Source: Calonectria ilicicola
Taxonomy: Eukaryota > Ascomycota > Sordariomycetes > Hypocreales > Nectriaceae
Direction of reading: 5' to 3'
DNA length: 64,000 nucleotides
Assembly (NCBI GenBank): GCA_020809705.1
Contig: CP085826.1
Span: 2,914,001-2,978,000, forward strand
Below, in pieces: positions 23,301 through 34,937 of the stretch. The translations under genes were made by a program, and so were the position numbers. Numbering within the stretch: the first letter of the stretch is position 1; each line of letters opens with the position of its first letter. Below the pieces are notes generated by a model. The model saw only the letters and a list, made by a program, of their open reading frames with translations. It ran no database searches and was not told the origin of the DNA.

Positions 23301-26300
23301 AGAGCATGAATTGTGGCACAATCGGACCACTTTGCGTTTTGACCTCCCACCTACCATGAACCGGACGAGTTATCAGTTCTGATAAATGGTTGTGTGCTAT
23401 GCTGGGCCAATCAACGTATGTGGCATTCTATTTTTATTGAACAATCTGTGCTGGCATTGGATAAAAAGTTTTCATTTGCGCTTGTGGTGCAAATGAACTG
23501 CGTCATAATGAGCGAGGAAAAAGAAAGCTGCGAAGCTGAGAGGCGTCAGGGGTTGATAGACCGTTTTGGAGTTTGCAAGTCAGCTTGTTCGGACGGGGAG
23601 CAGTCCATGACTAGCACGCTTCAATGAACTGGTCGTGGCTTGAGGTGCAATGCAGGTTCGTATATTTTCGGGGATGCGGGGTTCAGGTGACAGCCCAAGA
23701 GGGGAGATTGTGTGGTGATAAGCGCGTGATGAACCTGATTTAGACGGTCTTGGCGGAATGCGGGAATGGTTTTCAGCTTTGACGAGGCTGTTTTCGGGCA
23801 TTTGAGAAACTTCCCAAGGCATTTGGCAATGGCGGCACTAGCTCCTCGGGAAGACCAACCAGGATCCATGGAAATCGGAACCAAGGCAGCGGTACTGTAG
23901 CGGTTGGCGGCGCTCCTACCTCACCGTAGTCGCCTTAGCGGAAAGCCCCCGGAGCCGTTTCTCAACCCAAGTTCGCGTTTGATTTCGGAATGATCAAGCC
24001 GTTCGAACCAACCTGGTGAGCCTGTGTGGCTGGTCATCTTGTACTCTGGCGCATAGATGATTCCATGTCTGCAGAGCCGTCCTTGCACAAAGCAAGCAAA
24101 TTACAACAATTCCAAGGTAGGTGGAGATTGAAATTGGACTTGTAGACAAGAACAATGTTAGGACTAATCACTGGTTTGATCGTACTCGGGATGGGATGAA
24201 TGGATAAGCCCTTCACAATTCTGAGCCTTGATGTGGTTTTTTTCTTTTGTGCTCTTTGACCTCACTTCTCCATGCCTTTAGCCGTTGGGTTTTGTTCTTG
24301 CTTCCGAGCCACTAGCTGTTTCTCGCTCCATCGCTGCAACCGGGGAGACGGAGAGAGACCGGTGTTGATTGATTAAGCAGGGGTACACATGCACGGGAGA
24401 AGGAAAAGTGACACCCGGCCCGACACACACGGAGTCGTTGATCGGCTGGAGATGCTACTTTCACGGGAGGGAAAACTCAGACAGCGTGAACTCATTGGTG
24501 GACCGGGGTAAAACCTGGGGGGGTTAGGTGGAGGAGCAAAGGGGTGAATTGAATTAATTTGGCCGACCAGGTGGCTTGGGCTGGGCACAGATAGGCTTGG
24601 GAGTGAGACTCGGCTGAGATCAAGACAGCGTTTGCTGGCAATAACCGCCGGCGAGAAGCCGTAATGGAGCCGTGGTGGACTAATCGTGAGGTGGGAGGAA
24701 CGCAACGATATCACATCTCAACTGGCGGTAGATGGATAATTGACCTAGTTACGGGCTGGTGCGATTTCCTTGCCACACCTCCATCGCGGGTGCTAAACTA
24801 ACACGAGATCCTGATTGCCACTCAGGGCCGACTGCACAGAGACAGGGAGACCCAAGGCTTAGACGTACATGTGTGGATGAGGGGATGCCTGTGCTTGTTG
24901 TTTGAGACAGGCAGGGCAATGTCGAGTATTTGGGCACGGTGCAGCGTGGGTCGCTGCATTTGAGAATTATTATCGACGGCTGCCATTTGTGCACTGTGCT
25001 ACAAACGCCGTGTTAGTGTCTTATCCCTTCCCACGTAAGCAGAAGGATGTTCGGCCATGTTTCAAGAAAGGGAGGAGGAGAACGAGGCCTGCTTGGCACA
25101 GCACAACCACGTGGGTTGCAAGTTGGTGTGAAGGATGAGTGAGGCCAAGGATACTCTAAGAATTTGGGAAGCGCACACGTCAAAAAGCTGGAATCCATTT
25201 TTGACAGGTGTCGAAATCTGGCATAAGACTGATCTATTTTGTGCAGCCGCCTCAAGATGGGATAGGCTCGTTCAGCTGCGCAAACACCCAGACCAGAAAT
25301 GCCATCTTGCTGCTAGTTGCGATCGACGAGGGTCATGCCTGTCGTGTATTAGCGCAAGGAGCATTAATAAGGATCCCCGGGACGAACCACTGGACAGGGG
25401 AAACTCAAGCAAGTCAGGTTCCCGGACGTGGGATGCCATTCGCCACGTGAAGTTGTTTCCTGCCTGCCTTAGCTCAAAGTATGCCGCGTAAATCACCGTG
25501 TGAGGTAGCATGGCGGCGGAATTGGGATATGGCTATTGATTCGTTTGTTGCATGAAAGTAAAATAATACCAAAAAAAAATGCATGCTGGTTTTCTTAATC
25601 TAGGAAAGGGTGGCTGCATAGGACGGCTGGTGAAAACGGTCGGCGGTCTGTTTCAAAGGAAAGTATGGTAAATTTTTTTTTTTCTCCCATCAAAGTTTTT
25701 TTTTTCTTCTTTTCGATTTGGTGTGATGGCTCGTATGCGCAAACCAGGGGTCAATGGTCGTGTAGTGGTTGCGTGTTGGGATAGGCGAAAAAAGCAATCC
25801 TGGATTCAAGGATTCACATCTTGAGCCCATGCCAGAATAGTGAAAAGGCCGCGGCGGTGAACACGGCAATTCCCATCATCTGTTAGCGGCATGCGTGTGA
25901 AATGTGATTATATGCAAGAGGACAGAGATTGCAATGGTCTAGAAATCCCAATCCTAGCACGCACACACTCAGTACACGGTGGTTCACACCAAATGTGGCT
26001 GGTTCGGTTGTGCATGGTACAATAGTGTAGGATTGGACATGTTGCGCTTGTGCCAAAGGGTGAGAGGAGAGTCAAATACGAGTAACAACATGTCGCAGTG
26101 CCTCGATTGCATGATGTAGGCGGCACGTAGGCAGTGGGTGATGCGTGGGAGGGATGGAGGGAGGTGGGAGGTGGGAGGGCGTCATCAGCTCGTGACTGCC
26201 ACGATGTCTGATGTTGGCTGATGTGACTACAACTTGATGCCACTTGAGACCTATGGCGTCTAGAACTTTCGCGGTGTGCGGGTAGGAGAAACCAGAGTGC

Positions 26301-29112
26301 GATGCGTGCCTGCCGTGCAGCGCGGCTGCGTAGCTATGTCCCTACTTCCGGTGGGTAAGTCGGTACAATCTTCCGGCAGCCCAGATCGTCCAAGCTCACT
26401 TGGTGCGTGAGGCGCTGGCCGGGACTCGCAAATGACGTTGCCTGTGTCGTAGATGTTGAGACTGCAGAGTAAAATTACCAGAGATGTTCAGAAATGAAGG
26501 CCATGTGGGAAGCAGAAGTGACACAAAATTACAGACAGGGCCCAAATCACATCACCTAGAAACCAAAACCTACAGGCCTAAGAGGCCAGCGGGCAGCTTG
26601 TGACTGGATTGGGCTCTTTGGGGATGCATATTTTTCGAAACAAGAAGCAGCAACAGGGGTCTTTTGTTTCTTTTGCTTTTGCCTTGTGCCCCCCTCAACA
26701 CACCATCATTAAGACAGAAAGAAGACAGCACACACACATCGCCCAGTACTATTTCGCGTTGGTCGAGGGAGCACGCTATCGGTGGCCATGCATAACCTGG
26801 CAGAGGAGCCTCCAGGCACACCCCTGCTTAGCGGGCTGGCCGGCTTAGTTGGCGGCGGGCTGGCCATCAAGATTCAACATTCCCAGCATGCGGACCCGAC
26901 AGCACCTAGATCGGGCGCGTTGCCGTACACCCGCCAATGTCTTGCGTCTCTTGTCTGGGGGAAGAAGCAGGATATTGTGCATGGCAGGTCAATCCTGCGC
27001 ATTTGCTGCTCATGTGTCTGCGTGTCTGCGACATGCCTAACTGATGTGGTCTGCGAACATCCGTTCGACAACAAAGTTTTCGGGGGAGCATCTCAAAGAT
27101 GACCAAGATCGGCGGTAACCCGTCGCGGGTATTGAGCGCTGGCCGAGCTAGCCATGTGGTGACAGATGGCGGCGTCTGGGCTACCTCACGTACGGAGATA
27201 TAGCAGAGCATCCATCATTACGCCAAATATCCCCCAAGTCCAGGCCTACCTAGACCCAAGCCTGGGCCGCGCGAAAGGGTCGCACCCATCTTGAAGTCCA
27301 GCGACACACGAGACCAGACTTTTGCGCATCCCGATGAGGTTGTGAATCCGCACCGACGCAGGCCTGCAGGGCGATGCGAGCCCGGGACTGGAGCGCATTT
27401 ATGAGAGGGCCTTGAAAGGAGGGGAAGCCGGGTAGCAGAAAAACTGCCGATGGCATGGGCCAGTCATGGCGCGGCGCCGTCGCCTCCTGGGGATGCACCT
27501 CACGTGGCGGCGGAAGATCGCGCATGCAGCGAGAGCTAAGGTTTGTTTGTCGCCCGGGACCTAGGTCCAAGGGCCGTGGCTCGCCTCTCAGAAACGACAA
27601 GTCTCAAATGGACTCGGCTGGAGCGAGTCCCACACACCAAGCAATCAGCATGGCCTCCCGGCTTGGCCCCGGCATGGAGCATGGGACCATGGCCACGCTA
27701 GTCAACGAAGCACGAGGAGCCCTGGCTGCGTGCAAGCCACACACCCACTAGGCTGACGACCAGTCCCGTTCCTTGGCCTACTAGCGACGTGCGACCGTGG
27801 AGCACTATCCATCCCTCCAATGGCTTCGCTGACGGCCGAGACGTACAGGTACAGCGCTGGTGATGGTGCTTCTGTGCTCGTTGCTGCTCCTGTGAGATGT
27901 AGTATTGTACATAGCCTTCCGGTATACACAGGGCCTTTGTGTTTGGGCCATGTGCGTTTCCTCGGGGAGTTGGATCAGCTTCGCTGGCGGGTGCGGGCTC
28001 TACCTTGAAGCCAAAATCTTTTTTGAGGTTGCCGGGGGATCCCAGCTGCTTCAGGACGGTCTTCAAGCTGGCACTGACCTCCATGTGGCCCGATGAGAAC
28101 GCTGTTCAGCCTTGAGATGCCACGACGTTTCGGAAACCGAGTTTTTCTTTTCTTTTCTTCCTTCCGAAGAGTTTTCATCTTGCTCTTATCTGCACTCCCC
28201 CCCATTTTCCCGATCTCCAAATTCCGCAAGTTGGCAATGCTCCATATTTCGCTCTCGGCTCCTCGTGGACGAACCGGAGGACGAACCAGAAGGATTGGGT
28301 GGGTGGCACAAATGCACGTACAGTACCCGCCGTGGCTTATACATGGTACCCGTCCACCATACACCAAAAGCGGATGAGTTCAGCGAGGAACGTGCTCCTC
28401 CTAGATGTATCGCCGACGGTTGGCATGTGGGTTGACTATGTGCATCGCATGTTTTCCTAGAGGGTCGCAAACCGGGTAACGATGTTCTCCCGTGTTTGGA
28501 GAGCTCGTGTTGCCGTTCCAATCCCTCGTCACCTCTTGTGGTACATGTCTCGAGTAAATCTGGGAACAAAGAACGAGTCTTGGGTGTCGCCATGGCTGGC
28601 TGAGCAGGTGAATGGATGGGTGGTGGAATACGTAGATGGATGGCTGTAGACGTTGCACGGGTGTCTGTGCCCCCCCCCTCCAGTGCATCCTCAGTTCACA
28701 TGCAGTTCCAATCGCCCCCATCTCATCGCACCAGAGGCTGCCATCGGCGCGGCTGGACGAAGGGAATAACCGACAGACAAGGGGCTGCTTGTGGTTGCAG
28801 GCTGGGGAACCAGCAGGTGCTTGGCATCCCCAAAGTGAGAGAGATGTGGTCAGTCTACAATGCGAGAGAGGTTGGCCCTCAACCTCGCACATTGGCCGGA
28901 TTAATGCCGGTGTCTTTGATATACACGGCATGGAGTACAAGACCAGCCAGCAGCATCAATCGCGCGCTTGACGCAATCGCATCATGGATGTCGCCCCGTC
29001 GCCGACCCAGGTAGGTACCGGCCCTGATGCGGTTCGTGGTTGGTACCTGGCGAAGTCACACGAAGGAATAAGGATGTCTATCTTGTTGGCACTATGGCTG
29101 ATCGCTGGACCG

Positions 29113-29141
29113 AGTGGTGGTGGTGGTGGTGGTGGTGGTGG
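29113..29141. repeat. (GGT)n microsatellite
   Basis: An uninterrupted run of GTG/GGT triplets of about nine units in non-coding DNA. Confidence 0.85.
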
Positions 29142-29260
29142 GTGGACGGTGTCTCTAGAGAGAGGCGGCCACCCCCTTCCTCCCCACAGCATAAACAGCG
29201 TTAAGTCCATGTGCTCCACGACGGGCTGGTGGTCAAGGTTTTTGGGGGAGGGTGATGGGC

Positions 29261-29294
29261 GGGTACAAGCCGCCCAAGGGTACAAGCCGCCCAA
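29261..29294. repeat. 17-bp direct repeat, two perfect copies
   Basis: The unit gggtacaagccgcccaa occurs twice head to tail and is followed by the ggg of a third start. Confidence 0.85.
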
Positions 29295-30011
29295 GGGTGG
29301 AACGCCTCGACATGCTCCAAGAACAGTAGCGTGATGGCTTGTCGGGGGTATTGAGTCGTGCCGGAGTACTTTGACACATGGAACGACGCGTGGGTGGGGG
29401 CTACCACTACGAGCCGTACCGGATACTGAGCAGAGGCCACCCCAGTCTGGTTTCGGGCCCGATTCTGGTGGCTGCCCAGGGCCCTTGCCCACTGGCTGTT
29501 GCACTAAATCCCCCTGGCCCTGAGCCGACGGGAGTCGCTAGTACGAGAGCGGGTGGTATCTTGCCGATGAGTTTCTGGCGCCAGCTGCGGTCGCTCGATG
29601 TGCAGGGGTACTTGTGGCTGCAAGCCGCCACGCGCGGACCACCTGTCTTGGGAGAGACCAGCATCTGAACGGCGGCCCAGGTGAAGTACCTCCCTACTGT
29701 GTCCCTCGCCCGCCCAGTGAGCGACCGCTGGGCGAACCCGCTAAGGAACCCGCTGCTTCCCTTGCCGGGGACGGGCGGGTTCCATCACTGGGGATGAGAC
29801 TGGGGGGGCGTGGCCTTCTCTGGGGACTGGCGCCCAGCGAAAGAAAAAAAAAAAAGAGCCACAGGGCCGCCAGGGCCCCAACCCAAAGCCCCAAAGCCCC
29901 AAGGCAAGGCCCAAACAGAGGCCCAGAAGCAAGTATCTCTTCTCCCGAGTCAAGCCCATCAGAACATCCGCGGTTTGGGAGTCTTGGACCCTTTGGGGCG
30001 TGCTGAAATCC

Positions 30012-30119
30012 ATGTCGTCTCTTGTCGCTCTCGCCGCGCTCTCAATTCCATCCATCCCATTCACATCCATCTTACATAGCATGGCCAAAGACCCCTCCCA
30101 GCCTCTGCCTCAAATCTGA
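30012..30119 (+). other. Possible upstream ORF (35 codons) before the bHLH gene
   Basis: An ATG at 30012 opens a frame of 35 residues ending in TGA at 30117-30119, about 440 bases before the bHLH start codon. If the transcript begins upstream of 30012 this would be a uORF. The transcription start cannot be seen from sequence. Confidence 0.3.
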
Positions 30120-30557
30120 CCCATCCCGCTCCTCTCTTCTCAGGAGTCTTCCGAGTGCGTTTTTCCTACCCTCGTCTCTCTCACTCTCTTTTGCCTCCCA
30201 CGACCCTCTCGCTGCTACTACCACACTTGCTTCCCACGACCCTATTCGGGGCCTTCGCTGCGGCCGCTCGCTCTTTTCGCGTCTGCGTCCGCTGCACTAT
30301 CGGGATTCTCAACGACTGCGCTCCGTCCCGCCTATTCTTAGTCTTGTCTTGAGAGAGACTCGACTCGCGTTGGGCTTGACTCTGTCTTGCCTCCCCGTGC
30401 CCCCTCCTGACGCAACGATCCCTCGGGCGACTTCGTCTGCTTTCCCTTGCGACCTTCTGGCCTCCACTCTCCTAACATCACCACACCCTGCCCGTTTCGA
30501 TCCACTCAAACCGTTCATTGACCACGACTTGACACTACCACTTCTGCCCTCGCTACC

Positions 30558-32154
30558 ATGTCTGCCATGGACACTCACAGTCAACAGCGCCCCCCGCCTG
30601 CAAAGACGGCCGGCCTACCAAACATTCTCAACGACGACGCCTCTGCAGCTGGTGGTAACGCTCCTCCACACCTGCGAGACTCGGGGTTCTACTCCAACGC
30701 AGACGCTTCCAGTAAGCGTACGACGCTCATTGTGCCAACGAGTAATGTCACGGCTAACTTGTCTACGCAGATACTTCCGCCGCTTCCTTTCACGTCAATG
30801 GTGGTTTGAGCCCCAGCGGTTCCGGCTACCAATCCTCCTCGCAAGACAAGACGCCTTCGCCCGTCGCATCCAACATGGTCCCCCAAGTTGTCTCCCCCTC
30901 AACTACCAACATGAGCGTCTCTGCAATTGTATCACCGACTGCACCTGGTGGTCTGGACATGCGACGGCCAACCTCGATTGAGTCCAATGGCAATGGCGCC
31001 ACATTGGGCGAAACCCTCGTGCCTGGCATCGGGGGCCCACGACGAGAGAGCGTGGATAGCAGAATTAACCAAGGATTCAGCGACATGCGACTAGGAAGCT
31101 CTCCATACACCAGCAACAACCAATCGACATCATCCATCCAAAACACTCTACACAACCAGCGCAACCCGCGCGCTGGTTTGGAAAATCTCTCCTCACACCG
31201 GATTTCCAATGGATACCAACCCAGCGCCGACCGCAACCCCGAATCCAAGACGATCAAGACTGCGCCAGCCATCACAGGACCAGCTACAGGACACATCGCT
31301 CGAGCCGCAGAGCCTACTAAGGGCCAGGCTTGGGCTTTCCCAGAGGAGGAGATTCAACGAGTTGGAGGCGCGCCTCATTACGCAGATTCGCGTCGCAGCA
31401 GTATCACCGAGTCTGTCGCGAGTAGCCAGTTCACCACCGAGCCGCGACTACCGGCTGGCCAGCGCAGACTAGACGATGGCGACTACGCGCGCATGTCCAA
31501 CGCATCCGACTTCCCCCCTGTCCATCACCATTCGATGCAGCACAAGCAGCTCAGTGATCTGCAAGCCGAGGAAGGAAATGGACCCACAGGATCGCAGCCT
31601 TACAGCAGAACCCCAGAACTGAGAGTCAGCCACAAATTGGCCGAACGCAAGCGAAGGACTGAGATGAAGGAGCTGTTCGACCAACTTCGAGACCTAATGC
31701 CCCAGGAAAGGGGTTCGAAAGCATCCAAATGGGAGATCTTGACAAAGGGTGAGTTTGCTTGGAATTATTATTAACGTGTCTTGGCAACCAGGGCTAACGG
31801 ATTGCAGCCATTGCCGAACATCAACGCCAAAATGAGACCATTCGGGCTTTACAGTCACACTACAACAACGCTGCAGCCGAGAACGAATTGCTCCGCCGAG
31901 AATTGGGAGGATTACGAATGGAAATTGCTCAGCTTCGAGGCGAACTCAACTCTTCATCGACCCACGCTCCTCCTCCTCAACCAGCAACTCAAGCACCAGC
32001 AGCATACCCGAGTGACCCTTATCCCAGCGCAAACAGACCTGAGCTTCCACCCATACGATCTATTAGCAACAACATCCCCAACGGCCCTGATTCCATGACT
32101 GGTGTTCAGTATGAAACGCCGCGTGTGAATGGATACCGGCAGGATCGATACTAA
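30558..32154 (+). CDS. bHLH-leucine zipper transcription factor
   Basis: Three exons, 30558-30711, 30771-31748 and 31808-32154, give 492 residues. Both introns are 59 nt with good donors (GTAAGC, GTGAGT), CTAAC branch sites and CAG acceptors. The long N-terminal part is disordered and rich in Ser, Pro, Asn and Gln. The bHLH runs over about 336-390: basic region RVSHKLAERKRR with the His, Glu and Arg pattern that reads CACGTG/CANNTG boxes, helix MKELFDQLRDLMPQ, loop ERGSKASK and helix WEILTKAIAEHQRQ, interrupted by intron 2. A leucine-zipper-like coil follows (ENELLRRELGGLRMEIAQLRGEL). It should be a nuclear, dimerising regulator, broadly of the fungal Esc1-type bHLH group. The target genes are unknown. 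An alternative start four codons in (MDTHSQ) is possible. Confidence 0.9.
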
Positions 32155-33380
32155 GTCATTGCCCCACCAATGTACTCAGCAAATATGCGACGCGACCTCT
32201 TTTTCTTTGTTAACTATTTTATTCACGAATGAACGACAAAGGGGAAAAGTTATGATACTCAAGGCACTTGAATGGTCTCACTATGAAAAGACTGAAGTTG
32301 CTATCAGGCTTTTCTGGGTCGGTGTTGGCCGCCTTCAGGAGCCTCACAGGGGCTCACAGGCTCCTTGTCTTACTAGATTTCCTTTATTTCCTCTTACTAT
32401 TTTTCCCCTTGCACTTTTTTTCTTCTGTTCTCTGGTCATGTCTAGTTACCAGTGTATCAGTACGGCACACGGACCGTGTTTTATGCTATTGTCAATCTTT
32501 GTTGTTTAGCTTCATATACGAGCCCTACGAAAGGGCAGAGAAAGCTCGTCTGGAGTGCTATTTTTTTTTTCTTTGTCGTTTACTCGAACCCTTGAAATCT
32601 TTAATCGTGTCAGCTGATGAACGAGCCGCGGCTTCGTCATGGAAGGAATGGCAGGCGTCGTGTGGGATTGGGTGTTGGCGAGATGTATATATCCATTTTT
32701 TTTTAAAAGAGGGGATTTAAAGGAGCGGAAACCCAAACAGCAAGGACGGGTTGGGCTGGCCGGATTGGGATGGAACGGATGGAAACAGGACCAAGGGCAG
32801 GGTTTCAAGTGCCATACAGCTGTCTGGTTATGACAGATGTTGATATTGGCAGAACATAGAGATGATTGATTTCTCAGATGCAGGCCGTTGATGAATTGTG
32901 AATGCAGTGTGCGAAGTTGGTTTAAGGTGCTTGCTCCGTGAGTGAGGTGGAACATGTGAGTGCGTGTGAATGACGAAATTTAAGCATATTGCGTGCCGAC
33001 GATAAGATAGCCGTTTCAGTCTGGCACCCATCGATTTGGGGTACATGGATCGGCGCAAGCATGGCGCCGAGATGTAGAGGCAACGGCACTTGGGCGCGGG
33101 GATGTGGATCGGCGGAGTTGCGGAGTTGCGGACTTTGCGGAAGTGAGCGCCCGGATGTGCCGATGTCAGATGGAGGCGGAGCAACCTTCACGCCGTCCGT
33201 CGCTGACGGGATGTCCTTGCCAAAAGAAGGCAACGTAGGATGATGAGCTCCGCAAAAAAGTGTCCAGCACCTGTCAAACCATCAGCCCCCTTCTTAATTC
33301 CTCCGCCGTCCCTCTTGTCTGCTTCAATCCACCTTCGGAGATTCTCACCGCAACATCAGGATTAAATACTCGACTTCGCA
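32155..33380. other. Intergenic region, no gene seen
   Basis: The left part is T-rich and fits the bHLH 3' UTR. The right part, about 33240-33380, is a C-rich leader for the next regulator. ORFs between are shadows or strays with no recognisable product. Confidence 0.5.
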
Positions 33381-34937
33381 ATGGAATCTTTGACTCCGTT
33401 GACACTGCGGAAGATGGACCGCGTCGCGGCCTCGAGACAGAAGAGCTGCAACGCATGTGTGAGGGGCAAGCGCAAGTGCGATAAGAAAACGCCCAGGTGC
33501 ACTCGCTGTGCGGCAAAGGGCCTTGACTGCATCTACCAGAAGCTTCCTCCGGGTGCCATCTTCCACGACGACGACGACCACATCGGCGTTCCTGCGCCTC
33601 CCTCTGAGGTGCCTGACTTTGATATGGGATTTGACATCGACAGCCTGGGCCCTTCCACAAATCCATCATCGTCGACGACTGCGACGACATCGCCAGAGGA
33701 CCTGCACACCTCCAGCGTTCCAACCATCCAGCTTGACTCAAGTCTCGACTTTTCTCTCATCGACCATCTCATGGCTAGCGCTAACCAATCGTCCGCCGGC
33801 GCAGAGCTGTGGAATTTAAATGATTTTGGCCAGGGCAAAATGGACATCCCTCCTGTGCCCTCGCAGGCGCCTGTTGCCATCCGTGACGTTTCCTTGTTGC
33901 ACGACATGGGCGACTGCATGTCCTTCAACCCTCTCGACGTTCACGACCCGCGCACCAGTATTGGATATGTTGTCGACGTTATTGCTCATCTGTACCGCGA
34001 ATTCTCTCGCACTCGCACATTGCCGTGGATTCACCCCAACCTTTACGGACCCAACCTACCGCGCACAATGATGTCGGCCTTTTGCGCGAGCACAGCATAC
34101 GCGGCCCGCACCCCTGAGAACAAGGCCTGGGTGTTTAAGCTCATTGCCGACATTGCCAAGGACATTCACCGAGAAGGCGAGCACGCCAGCACGCACCTAG
34201 AGAAGCTTGCCCGTGTGCAGGCGATGACTATTCTAGACTCGATTCGCATTTATGACGGAGACGTATCACTCAGGGCAGCGTCAGAGCGCGAAGCACCGCA
34301 ATTTATGTTGTGGATGAAATCACTAGAAAAAGTCAAACTAGAATTGGAAGAGGGGATGACCTCTTCGTTGCTAATATCCAGAGATCGGCCACCGGCAAGC
34401 TGGGAGGTGAGCTAATTTCCTTCACATGGTGACGTACAGCGTGTGCTAACTATTACAAAGAGCTGGATTCTTCTTGAGAGTACCCGAAGAACGATCATGA
34501 TGGCATTTTCATTCATCTGTCTCACATCTATTCTAAAATCTATAGAACGTAAGTTGGCATTATATCCCGAGCTTCCCGACAAGGGTTGAGAGAATGATAA
34601 TGTCTGACCGTATGATAGCTCCTTGCGAAGTTATGGAGGGCTCCCCCTCATTCACCGTGTCGAGGCACCTTTGGGAAGCGAAGTCATCTGTGCAGTTCTT
34701 TCAAGCATGGCACCATAGACCGCAATATTGCGTTTCTGATATGAATTTCCGGGAGGTTTGGATGCACGCTCGACCAGATGACGTCGATGAATTCGCAAAA
34801 GTCATGTTGACAGCGTAAGTTGGAGTCTGATTATAATGGCGAGGATATCACTGACAGCGGAAAACTATAGGCAAGCGGGCCCTGATGCTATGGATTATTT
34901 CATGCAAGGCACTGGAAACGTACCTGTTCCAGTTTAA
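33381..34937 (+). CDS. Zn2Cys6 transcription factor with three introns
   Basis: Four exons, 33381-34406, 34461-34548, 34619-34814 and 34871-34937, give 458 residues. Donors are GTGAGC, GTAAGT and GTAAGT; acceptors are AAAG, ATAG and ATAG; phases agree throughout. The zinc cluster uses Cys23, 26, 33, 40, 43 and 50 (CNACVRGKRKC then CTRCAAKGLDC). A disordered acidic, Ser/Thr-rich stretch follows (about 62-125), then a helical regulatory part with HVPRT-like hydrophobic segments and SWILLESTRRTIMMAFSF. The C-terminal exons code EVWMHARPDDVDEFAKVML. It should act in the nucleus on an unknown set of genes. No biosynthetic cluster lies directly beside it, although reductase-type genes occur a few kb to the right. 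Confidence 0.88.

Larger units (their letters stand above)
19413..30557. other. 11-kb gene-poor region before the bHLH gene
   Basis: No ORF here has a recognisable domain, a splice-linked partner or clear coding character; those above 100 codons are GC-rich strays. The first few hundred bases are the PEX5 3' flank. Notable content: G-runs near 19997-20015, a homopurine tract at 20262-20364, TTGC-type repeats at about 21270-21320, a GGT run at 29113-29141, a 17-bp direct repeat at 29261-29294, and from about 30100 a CT-rich leader ending at the bHLH start codon. Long non-coding or regulatory sequence, or untranslated exons of the bHLH gene, are the likeliest contents. Confidence 0.5.

Noticed and set aside
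25752..25840. tRNA-like wording (tcaatggtcgtgtagtggtt and a later ggattcaagg)
   Set aside because: The acceptor stem does not pair and no B box sits at the right distance.
28401..29504. Two minus-strand ORFs of about 180 residues in the gene desert
   Set aside because: Low-complexity translations, no domain, no splice partner; expected by chance in GC-rich DNA.
30022..30981. 319-residue plus-strand ORF overlapping the bHLH start
   Set aside because: Out of frame with the bHLH protein, runs through its first intron and has a Ser/Pro/Leu-rich shadow composition.
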